DNA from: Trichobilharzia regenti
Lineage: Eukaryota; Platyhelminthes; Trematoda; Strigeidida; Schistosomatidae
Assembly: GCA_944472135.2 (NCBI GenBank)
Contig: OX235262.1
Location: 65,720,887 to 65,784,886 of the forward strand
Direction of reading: 5' to 3'
Length of the DNA stretch: 64,000 nt
The translations under genes were made by a program, and so were the position numbers. The notes below the pieces were generated by a model. The model made no database searches. It had not been told where the DNA came from and was given only the letters and a program-made list of their open reading frames with translations. This document shows positions 19,718 to 28,988 of the stretch, piece by piece (the first letter of the stretch is position 1; the number at the start of each line of letters is the position of its first letter).

Positions 19718-20225
19718 CGACGTCGTGTGATTCACGCAACTCATTCGTTTGTGGTACTGACTATTTTTTTTGTTTTTTTGATGTATCAATTCTTTTTTCT
19801 ATACAGTACCACCGAACACAAAAATTTTTTTCCAACGGTTCACGTAACATACACAAAAAGAAATAATTAGATGTATTTTTTTTCGATGTTCTGAACTTAG
19901 CATTATTTTACTGTATAGTAAATGCACATAATTTTTTTAACCAAAAAGCTCATTTCGTACATTTTCCTCGACATGGTTCTTAGCGTTCTTGTTTTCTTTT
20001 CCGGGTGCGACGGGCACTGGACAGGAAACAAACGAAGCACGGAATCCAACGAACAACACCAGGAAGCTATGTACAAACACCCTATTAGCATAGGCAGACA
20101 AACCAGTAGGCATACCACCAAGCCGCTCGGAAGATTTTTTTCACCCGAAAGGGAACCATCGAGGTCTTTACTTCCGGCTGGTTCTGTCTTAGGGTCCTCA
20201 CGACCCCACTAGGGGGGGAGTGAGC
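19718..20225 (+). other. 3' untranslated region of the CsRn1-like element
   Basis: AT-rich stretch between the pol tail and the right LTR, ending in the polypurine tract actagggggggagtgagc. The open frames in it have no recognisable domain. Confidence 0.6.
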
Positions 20226-20530
20226 TGTAGCGGTAAATAATTCCCCAAAATTATTGACCACAGCAATCATTCACCATTGGATGCTGACCACCACTGTTTA
20301 AGTCAACTTGTTTAGCTGAAGGCTTCCGGCCAAGCATCCCCGCCATTTGGTACCTCGTCGTGTAACGTGCACGATCACTAGCTAGTTAAGCGTTTGTCTG
20401 AAGGCCTGTTTTGGTCCCAAAATATATCTCTTGGTTTGGACGATCAAATATTGGCTTTTGCTTTGTCTTTGGTACGCGAGAATAAATTAATTAGAAGTTG
20501 CTGAACGAGATATCCGTCAACCTCTAAACC
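20226..20530 (+). repeat. 3' LTR of the CsRn1-like element
   Basis: Homologous to 16876-17175. The first 70 bases or so are nearly identical and the remainder differs at scattered positions, so the element is not recent. Confidence 0.8.
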
Positions 20531-20554
20531 GTGCTTATAAGGTCTACCTCAGAG

Positions 20555-22230
20555 TGCAGTTCTGACTCCACAAGTTTACAAGGTACTACTAGTCAGAGTA
20601 AAAGTATAAAATTTTTAAGGATTTGTGAGGGAGAACCCAAATCACCTACTGTTGATCTTAAAGTTTGAAAATGATGAAGTCTATCAAACAAACGGCGGAT
20701 ATTTGTGACAGTGGTCATGATAGTGCACTTTTGTCTATGGTTGATAATGATGAGATGAGGGGAATGCCTACTACTGCTGAGTTGAACAAAGGTTCTGTAC
20801 ATTGTGAACGTGAAGTAGACTTAAAGGCAGTTGCGGTGGTAGAAGGTATGGATACTCGTGAGGCCGTCAGTGCAAATGATCAGCGTGTAGCCTACCTATC
20901 AACAGATGTTAAAGCTAAACCAGAGCTAGCCATAAAGGATAGCAGTGGCGGTAATCCTGCGGTTAGACAACCTTCTAAAGGTCGAAAAATAACAGCTCCT
21001 GATGCACCGCTAAGTTCATCAACTTGTGTCAATCAGTCGTCATTGGTGTTGCCATCCACAATGAAAGGGACGTCCATGAAGTCAGGTGTCTTATGCTATG
21101 ACTATGCTAGTATCGGTCCGTTTGAAAGGACGAAAGTCAATGGTCATTTTAGTGAGGATAAGCCAACTGTGTATTGTTAAACTAACTTGCATGAATAAAG
21201 GCCTTTCAAGTTTCAGGTTACTATTTGAATGTTATTATCTTTGGTGTAGATTACTCTGTGCCAACGCTTGATTGGTCAGATACGTCGTATATTTGTTAGT
21301 CATCTGCATCCCACGATAAAATGACGCGTGCGTGTTACCGTTCAGAGCTGAGGATATTGCTGGTAGAGGGAGATCAGTAAATGAACTCAGCGACGATTTT
21401 CTAATCTAGGGCGTCAACCTGAGAAGAGTTATAGGCGTACTGCTGTAAGTCCTACAATTTTTCAGAGGGTAGAGCACCGGTGAGCAGCCCAACGTGCTTA
21501 GAGTGTTATTTTGTACATGTGTTCATGTTGTATATACTGGATTGGCATCATCTCTCATCTATCTGTTGGTAACTTTGTTTGTGTCTGGACGTCTTCCACT
21601 TGTATCATCAACCTGAGAAGGAATGTAGGCGTACTACTGTAAGTCCTACATTTCTTCGGTAGTAGCTCGTCAAAGCAGAATCCACAACATTTGGTGTATT
21701 GATTGTACATATGTTAAGTAATTGAGTGAGTTCCGATTCACTTAACTGCTGATTTGTTTTATAGTTGTCGCATTGTGTGAATCATCTTGTAATTTTTTCG
21801 TAAGTACTTCTGAAGTCGTTTCTAATCTTCTAAACTTGTGAACGGATCGAGTAGTGTTAGGCTCAGTGTATGCGATTTGATACGCCGGGGAGGGGATTGT
21901 GACAGAATGATATGAAGAAACCAACACCCCGTGGACCAGATCAGTGGTCGTACTGTTGACAGAGAGCGAAGGAAAGTTCCAATCACTGATGAAGGTCCCG
22001 CACGCCGGGGAGAGCGTACTGGTGTGATATGGTATGCTTGTTGTGTGTTGAGCTTTGTTGTCTTGCCTTTGCATTTTAGCCTAGTCCCATTTTGCCCAGG
22101 TTCCCGCGTTGGCAGTTCATTTCAAGGTTATCGGCGCTACGAAAAAATTAATGGGTCCTTTTTGTCAATGGATGTGAAAATTGAACGTTTGTTTGTTGGA
22201 ACTGGTAGCCATTGGTGGACAACTCAAGGG
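20555..22230 (+). mobile_element. Pao/BEL-family fragment, plus orientation, truncated at both ends
   Basis: Homologous to about 26640-28640 of the complete copy but clearly more diverged. It begins within the Gag-related frame (ttctgactccacaagtttac is shared) and includes two of the hairpin repeats (about 21415-21480 and 21605-21665). It fades out near 22230, with no recognisable LTR before the LINE fragment. It faces away from the inverted fragment at 15423-16868. Confidence 0.7.
20665..21180 (+). pseudogene. BEL-family Gag-related fragment, 171 aa
   Basis: Homologous to the middle of 25945-27519 (DSGHDSALLSMVDNDEM, then VNQSSLVLPSTMKG). It stops at YC before the hydrophobic segment; the hydrophobic part persists downstream in another frame (SSFRLLFECYYLWCRLLC, 21086-21271). 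A frameshift has therefore split it. Confidence 0.55.
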
Positions 22231-22473
22231 TGTGAATGGTTCGATCGCGTACAAGTTCGACGAAGACGAGCAAAAACGAATAAAAGTACTTTATAATTTT
22301 GTATGAAACATTTGTTTATAGACTTATACTGTTCTCCGCTTTAATCGCCTTACAATATAACTTCCTTCTTACAATACTGGTGCTTTGGAGTTAAAGTCGA
22401 AAAAAGTACACGGTATTTATCGGTTCGGAGCGTCTTCGTAACAATAGGAACTTAGGGATAATTTCCTTGACAT

Positions 22474-23660
22474 ATGTCATGTATTGATCAAATCGCCACA
22501 CTACGGATCATCATTGAACAAAGCTTGTTATGGCAGTCACGGCTCTATTCCAGCTTCATATTTTTTGAAAAGGACTTCGACAGCAACAATCGGGAGGTGA
22601 TTTGGAAGCTACTTCGCTACTACGGGTGCCACCAACAGTTGTGCGACAATGCTGCAAGCCAAGTATTCCACAAGAAACTCACGGAATCCTTCAAAGTGAA
22701 GGCAGGAGGAAGACAAGGCTGCCTACTATCTCCAATGATTTTCCTGATTGTGGTTGACTGGACAATGTGACAGATACCGAGCAACAAGGAAACAAGCATA
22801 AATTGGACCCACACAGAAAACTTGGAGGATCTGGATTTTGCCGGTGATATGTGTCTGATTTCCCACGAACTGGAATATACGCAAGTGAAAGGCAACAAGT
22901 TGGCAGAAAAAGCATCCAGAGAAGATTTGACTTCAGCTGAACATACAGAAAACGGAGGTGATGAAGATTCCTGGCCAACAGCAACAACAGTAGAGAACAA
23001 CCAGCATAAATGGGAGAAATCTGAAGGAAGCAACTTTCCTTACCTATCTGGGAAGCATCGTTTCAACTAGAGGCGGACGGAACTGAGGAGAATTTCGAAG
23101 CGACGATCGGGAAAGCAAGGCAAGCTTTCATTACTCTCAAGCCTTTGTGGAGGTCAACAGAACACAGCATCAAAAAATAAGATCCGGATTCTTAAATCCA
23201 ACGTGAAGTCAGTGCTACTATGGGATCAGAGACTTGACGTCGTGCCCCAGAAAGCACTTCGAACAAACTAACGACCTTCGTCAACAACTGTCTTCGCTCA
23301 ATACTGAAGATCAAATGGAAAGAAAAGATCAACAACCCTGAGCTTCTCCGGTAGCGGACCAATCAGCCAGGAACCAATTGTGGAACAAATATGCAGTAAG
23401 AGATGGGGGTGGATTGACCATACTCTGAAAAAACCATCAAGTGACATCACACACTAGGCTATCTCTCAAGCGGAACCTGAATGGGAAGCGGCGAGTTGGT
23501 CGTCAGTGTGAGGGTAAAATGGAGGAGGTCATGTGAAGAAGAGATGGGAGCATGTGGATAGGCGTGGAGTCAGGTGAAAACGCTGACAGAGAACCGAACG
23601 CAGTGAAGATGTGTGGCAGAAGCCCTATGTTCCTTTAGGAACTAAAGGAAATAATGACAC
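22474..23660 (+). pseudogene. Non-LTR (RTE-like) reverse transcriptase, decayed
   Basis: The best-kept part is frame 22474-22767: IDQIATLRIIIEQS, then FEKDFDS (the F-x-D-A-F-D motif, with Ala replaced), VIWKLLRYYG, then GGRQGCLLSPMIFLIVVDW (RT motif 4). Downstream in shifting frames are LEDLDFAGDM, in the catalytic F/YADD region but degenerate, and EPEWEAASW. The unit ends with a tail resembling gccctatgttcctttaggaac, which is also found at 53080 and 62440. Apurinic endonuclease sequence upstream is not visible. I assign it to the RTE side by motif wording only. Confidence 0.65.
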
Positions 23661-23689
23661 TACCACTACTCCTTATCACGCCCTTGATC

Positions 23690-24560
23690 AAAGGACCCAG
23701 CTAAAGTAATTGCTGTAAGAAACATTGGGTAGACCTGCAATACCAAGCGCAAAAGTGGGTGAGAGTGCCTGACATGCCAGCGGGCTAAAATATGCAGAGA
23801 TACAATGGCACTCTTAGGAAAATTCTTGCAGTCGGATACTCGTGACGCTCAGGTTCATGTGCACCTAGTAGGCTCCTGCAGTACTCACATGGATTCACTT
23901 GCTTATCCGCATGCATCGATATGTTCACCAAGTTCTTGGTAGCTGCACCACTCACTGATATTAAGGCGGAAACAGCCTTTCTCCAACGCTGTGTAGCCAT
24001 TTACAGTGTGTCCATAACAATTATAACTGACAGAAGAGCCCAGTTCAAGTTAGATCTCCTCAACGACGTGTCGAAGTTCCTTGAGTAACACAGAGCCCGC
24101 TGCACAACATATCACCCTCAAGCTAACTGGTTGTTAGAACGCTTACACTGACAGGTGGAGGCTGCGTTGACATCTCTCTATAACCTCACTCACCGGACAG
24201 AATCACCGCCATTAGTATCCGAAGATTAGTCAGAGCCGATGCCAAGATAACAACAATGTTTCACCTTCCGATGCCAATTGTTCTACCGCAGAGATGGTAT
24301 TCGGGACCAAATTGAGATCACGTGGTGAGCTTATTAGTCCCAGTGCTCGTACCAACAACCTACGCGGACATGGCTCGACTGTGAATGGCTAACTTAGGGC
24401 CAGCTTCCTGAAGAGAGTAATCAGCAGTACACATACCAGTGGCGGTTGGATTACCACCCCAATGTTAAGGTAATACGTGGTTAAAACATAATCAAGGCCA
24501 CGGTCAAGCACACAAAACACCTGGTTACTGAACGAGGTAATATGACGGGAAGTGTCAGCA
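23690..24560 (+). pseudogene. Gypsy (CsRn1-like) integrase fragment, decayed
   Basis: In broken frames it reads CLTCQRAKICRDT (end of the HHCC zinc domain, about 23770-23805), then QVHVHLVGS around the first catalytic Asp region (Asp lost). It continues MFTKFLVAAPLTDIKAETAF (about 23920-23980), TIITDRRAQF with the second Asp, then TTYHPQANWLLERLH with the catalytic Glu (about 24100-24150). Several stops interrupt it. It is integrase-only, with no LTR recognised nearby, and is more decayed than its neighbours. Confidence 0.7.
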
Positions 24561-25056
24561 TATCCAGAACAAAACCGTTATGTCCAGACAACGATTTTCC
24601 CCACATACAGTAGCTGACACCGTGGACACTAACGCGTAAACTGGCAAAGACTGGCAAAAGAATTTAAACGGGCTGAAATCTAAACCCTTGAATGATTTCC
24701 GTAGAACAATTAACTAGTGGCCTAAACAAAACCAAGTGGACAATTTGACTCATTTCTTATACAAACACTTTTTCAAAAACTCGGCAAATTTAAAAAATAT
24801 TTGCACACATTACGCTCTTGATTTTACAAGACATCATTTATTTTATGAAACTCTTGGGCCAAACGCCGTCATCGAATGCTAAATCACTGTTGTACCTGAT
24901 TAGCGAACTGATACCCTTCAGGCGGTGCATTCACTATAAGTGTTCGTCATACTCATGAATTCCAGGTGTATCATCAAATAACCTCCGATGCCTAGGACAA
25001 TCACAATCGTATACTAACGCTATAATTGTGATTACCGCATACTGGTGGTCCAATTT
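24561..25056. other. No recognisable feature
   Basis: About 500 bp between the integrase remnant and the left LTR of the complete BEL-family copy. Some of it may be 3' sequence of the dead Gypsy element. Confidence 0.4.
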
Positions 25057-25387
25057 TGTCAATGTAGTTGAAGATTGAACGATCAATTCATGGTTGTTTG
25101 CTCAAAACCAACTTCCCCAATTTTCGTGGAGGCATCAGTACACCAGTCATCGTCTCATCGGTCGCTGTTCAGAAAGAAGTAAGACCAAAACTGTCAGAAA
25201 CCCTAGTTAAAACTTAATTTTAAAGCTGCCTATATATTGATGTTACGATAAAGAATTCTCGAGTAGCCAATCGGTGTTTTGGTTTTGCGTCCGTTATTAC
25301 TAGGCGTTTCTGAGAAACTTCAAGGAACAGCGTGGGTCCCAGTGTAGCAAGAGCTGGGCATTAACGGTTTACTAGACGTGGCTGACA
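25057..25387 (+). repeat. 5' LTR of the complete BEL-family element
   Basis: It starts TGTCAATGTAGTTGAAG, ends GACGTGGCTGACA, and contains a cgataaagaa polyadenylation-like site. It is followed not by a TGG primer site but by a decamer repeated three times (25389-25436). Confidence 0.88.
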
Positions 25388-25388
25388 A

Positions 25389-25436
25389 TTTCTGACGGTG
25401 AAGCAAGTTTCTGACGGCGGAAACATTTTCTGACGG
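25389..25436 (+). repeat. Three TTTCTGACGG decamers, 19-bp period, at the primer-binding-site position
   Basis: The decamer TTTCTGACGG occurs at 25389-25398, 25408-25417 and 25427-25436. The first begins two bases after the LTR, where a tRNA primer would pair. No canonical TGG start is seen. Confidence 0.75.
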
Positions 25437-25551
25437 ATTCAGATAGCTGGTGACAGTTTGGATAGTTACCATTCATCTTTCCTGGTGCCGGTCAAGTCCT
25501 CTTTGAACAAGCAATATCTGGAACGTTTTTGGAATTGGGTCAAGTTCAACA

Positions 25552-27519
25552 ATGCCTGGGTCAAAGAAGGGACAGGGTGTCTTGGATGCAAACAGGAAAG
25601 TAAGTCATGGTGACTTGTCTGTTAATTGTAACGATGTGTCTGATGTTAAGCATGATATGGTTGATGTTACTGTTTCGCCGTTCAGAGATAATAGGAACAT
25701 CAAACTCCCTAAATTTGAACCACGGTGTTTTGATGGAAACCCGGTTGATTATTTACAATTTGTAAAGGAGTTTGAGGTCATGCTGAGTAGTTTTCTATTA
25801 AGTGATGAATTGAAGTTAATGTATTTGATGAGGTATTGCACTGGAGTTGCTTCAAGAGCTATACAGTGCTGTAAGTTTATGAAGCCAAAAGAGGGCTACT
25901 ACGAGGCTATGAGCATACTACGTCGAAGGTTTTGAAGACCTTCAATGATTGTAGAGAAATTATTCGAGGCTGTTAAGGGTAATGGTGGTCAATTACAGGA
26001 TGACTCCCAGGCACTCACTGAGTTTTTAAATAATCTTATGACTTATAAGAATACCTTGATTTCGATGAATTGCATGAGTGACCTCAACTCGAGCTCAGTC
26101 CTAGAGGTAATTGCAAGACGCCTACCTACTCGACTGCAAAGTATGTGGGTGAAGATAAGCTCCCGTATGGAGGATGAGGGTATCGAGCCAAAATTTGACG
26201 ATATCCTGAAACTAGTAAAAAATAGTGTCAATCAATCTATGAGCAAGTTTGCCAGTATATTAAATCTCACCCCTAGATTAGAGCAGTCTGAGGGCAAAAT
26301 GCAATCATTGATGACGAATAGGCCTCAGAGAGGTGGATATCGAGAAGGCTCCATGATGTCTAGTAATGCATATAGACCTAGCGAGTGTAACAGGTTTCGA
26401 AGTACATCCTCAACAGATAAGTTACAAGATGCAAGACAAACACGGTTGTGTTTTACACGTTTGCAAGAGGTGCATACAAAGGTGAACTGTGAACCAGTGA
26501 TCAAGTTCAGTGATAAGCTAAATGTAAACTCCAGGCCTGACTCCGAATTGTGTGACGATAACGGTGCGGTGGAGAAGTCTGTGGTTGCAACTGGTAAGCC
26601 ACTGTTGAATAGAGTGTCACAGAATAGAGTTACTGCTTCAGGGTCCAGTTCTGACTCCACAAGTTTACAAGGTATTACTAGTCAGAGTGAAGTTATAAAA
26701 CCTTTAAGGATTTGTGAGGAAGAACCCAAATCATCCACTGCTGTTATTAAAGAGTTTGAAAATGATGAAGTCGACCAGAAAGATGATGGCAAATCCAATA
26801 TTTGTGATAATGATCATGATAGTGCACATTTGTCTTTGGTTGATCATGATGAGATGGGGGATATGCCTACTACTGCTAAGTTGAACAAAGGTTCTGTACA
26901 ACTTGAACGTGAAGTAGAAATAAATGCAGATGCAGTTGCAGAAGGTATGGATACTTGTCAAACCGTCAGTGTGAGTGATCAGCATGTAGCCCACCTATCA
27001 TCAGATGCTAGTGCTAAACCAGAGCTGATAGTAAAAGACAACAGTGGTGGTAATCTTGCAGTTAGACAACTTTCTGAAAGCCGAACAACAACAGCTTCTG
27101 ATCCACCGCTAAGTTCATCAACTGGTATCAATCAGTCGTCGTTGGTGTTGTCATCCACAATAAGAAGGACGCCCATCAACTCAAGTATCTTGTCCAATGA
27201 CTATGATAGTATTGGTGCGTTTGAAAAGACGAAAGATATTGCTCAGTTTAGAGAGGACAAGCCAAGTGTAAGCAAAAGAGTAATTGGTAAATTGACTTGC
27301 ATGAATAAAGGCATTTCTAGTTTCAAGTTACTATTTGAATGTTATTATCTTTGGTGTAAATTACTCTGTTTCTACACTTGGTTGACCAGATACGTCGTGT
27401 GTTTGTTCGTCATCTGTATTCTACGACACAATGGCATGAGCGTGTTACCGTTCAGATTTGAGGATATAGCTGATAGAGGGAAGTCAGCAAATGAACTCTG
27501 CGACGATTTTCCAACCTAG
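25552..27519 (+). pseudogene. BEL-family Gag-related protein with one in-frame TGA and a C-terminal hydrophobic segment
   Basis: One frame of 656 codons starts MPGSKKGQGVLDANRK and is broken only by TGA at 25933-25935. N-terminal half: IKLPKFEPRCFDGNPVDYLQF, then LMRYCTGVASRAIQCC, then SILRRRF, stop, RPSMIVEKL. This is the Pao/BEL Gag block (L-P-K-x-F-x-G-x, ...A-x-R-A-I..., RFG-RPxxI), and the stop falls exactly on the expected Gly codon. The middle is Ser/Thr-rich. The C-terminus carries about 45 mostly hydrophobic residues (FKLLFECYYLWCKLLCFYTW, then a CLFVICIL run) and ends DIADRGKSANELCDDFPT. I see no zinc knuckle. The TGA may be a simple nonsense mutation or a read-through site. Confidence 0.7.
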
Positions 27520-27520
27520 G

Positions 27521-27960
27521 GCGTCAACCTGAGAAGGGTTGTAGGCGTACTGGTGTAAGTCCTACAGTTCTTCAAAGGGTAGCGCATCAATGAGCAGTCC
27601 AATGTGCTTGGTGTGTGATTTTGTACATATGTTCATATTGTATATACTGAATTGATATCATCTAGCTGTTGGTAGTTCTGTTTGTATCCGTACGACTTCC
27701 ACTTGTATCATCAACCTGAGAAGAAATGTAGGCGTACTGCTGTAAGTCCTACAGTTCTTCAAGGGTAGTTCGTCAAGGCAGAATCCACCACATTTGATGT
27801 GTTGATTGTACATATGTTTGTGTTAAATAATTGTGTGAGTTCCAATTATTGTAATTGTTGGTTAATCTTTTTTGTGTCCGGACATTCCACAACTTACAAT
27901 CGTCAACCTGTGAAAGGTTGTAGGCGTACTGGTGTAAGTTCTGCAATTCTTCAAAGGAAT
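27521..27960 (+). repeat. Three hairpin repeats of about 190 bp in the 3' region of the BEL-family element
   Basis: Units begin near 27524, 27710 and 27902 with tcaacctgagaag-like sequence. Each then has a short hairpin: TGTAGG (27540-27545) with CCTACA (27561-27566); TGTAGG (27727-27732) with CCTACA (27748-27753); and a third with the 3' arm mutated (27919 onward). The same units occur in the fragment at 20555-22230. Confidence 0.75.
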
Positions 27961-28657
27961 TCCACCAAGACATGATCCGCGAGGTTATTTGTACTGTTTG
28001 TATATACGTGTGGTGTGTCTTATCAATTGGTGTATTTTGGATTCATTGTGTTTACTTGTTGTTTTCGTACCTTGTTTTTATTGCATAATTTTGTTAAAAT
28101 TTTCGTCGTGATTACTTCTGAAGTTGTTTCGAGTCTTCTACGTTCGTGAATGAATTGATTGATGTTAGAGACAACAGATGGGTCGTATACGCCGGGGAGG
28201 CTATTGCTGAGAATGAAATGCACACAGAGATAATTAGTAACTGTGGTCCCACACGCCGGGGAGAAAGAGTGTAAACGACTGAGGCTCGCATACGTCACCG
28301 CTACTAGAACTGAGGCAGAATGAGTGACAAGCGATTTCAGTGGTAATTGGTAGTGAGTAGATAAGAGGATGTGCGTAGAGTATCATGAGTTGGTGCTATG
28401 GTCATGTTGCATTCTGCAAGAGTCATTCTAGCAAGTGGCGATTGTGTTGCAAGATGTCAAGAGGAGGTCTCTGTCTGGAGGCGCAGGTCGTCAGCGATGT
28501 GTGAGATTGTGCTGTGGGTATGCTTGTGGTGTGTTGGCTTTTCTGTTTGTTTTCCATTTCAGCTCTGTCCGTGTGACCCAGGTTCTCGCAATGGCATCCA
28601 AATCAACGTGTATTGGTCGTGATGGAAAAAGGGATAGATCGGTTTGTTGCCGGGAAG

Positions 28658-28988
28658 TGTCAATGTAGTTGAAGATTGAACGATCAATTCATGGTTGTTT
28701 GCTCAAAACCAACTTCCCCAATTTTCGTGGAGGCATCAGTACACCAGTCATCGTCTCATCGGTCGCTGTTCAGAAAGAAGTAAGACCAAAACTGTCAGAA
28801 ACCCTAGTTAAAACTTAATTTTAGAGCTGCCTATATATTGATGTTACGATAAAGAATTCTCGAGTAGCCAATCGGTGTTTTGGTTTTGCGTCCGTTATTA
28901 CTAGGCGTTTCTGAGAAACTTCAAGGAACAGCGTGAGTCCCAGTGTAGCAAGAGCTGGGCATTAACGGTTTACTAGACGTGGCTGACA
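28658..28988 (+). repeat. 3' LTR of the complete BEL-family element
   Basis: Differs from the 5' LTR at two sites by eye, one A/G and one G/A. It is preceded by ttgccgggaag, a weak purine-rich stretch in the polypurine-tract position. Confidence 0.88.

Larger units (their letters stand above)
16876..20530 (+). mobile_element. CsRn1-like Gypsy element, LTR-bounded, internally deleted, with a solo BEL LTR inserted
   Basis: LTRs (TGTAGCGGTAAATAATTCC...) lie at 16876-17175 and 20226-20530. The primer-binding site TGGTGAGCTCAACCG is at 17176, and a polypurine tract (actagggggggagtg) sits just before the right LTR. The order is gag, protease, RT. RT is then joined directly to the C-terminal tail of pol, so RNase H and integrase are missing. 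A 362-bp solo BEL LTR interrupts RT. No target duplication is visible: the flanks are two BEL-family fragments in opposite orientation. It can no longer move on its own. Confidence 0.82.
25057..28988 (+). mobile_element. Complete gag-only Pao/BEL-family element, recent, 3.9 kb
   Basis: The LTRs at 25057-25387 and 28658-28988 (331 bp each, TGTCA...TGACA) differ at only two positions that I found, so insertion was recent. The flanks AATTT and AGTTT are an imperfect 5-bp target duplication. The interior holds a Gag-related frame with one internal stop, then about 1.1 kb of untranslated sequence with three hairpin repeats. There is no protease, RT, RNase H or integrase. It must have been mobilised by an autonomous relative; schistosome BEL families such as Sinbad and Saci-1 are known, but I cannot tell which one. 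Confidence 0.85.

Noticed and set aside
25933..25935. TGA as a selenocysteine codon
   Set aside because: The position corresponds to a conserved Gly of BEL Gag, and I see no SECIS-like element; nonsense mutation or read-through is simpler.
27521..27960. CRISPR-like array
   Set aside because: Units are about 190 bp, diverged, in a retrotransposon of a eukaryote.
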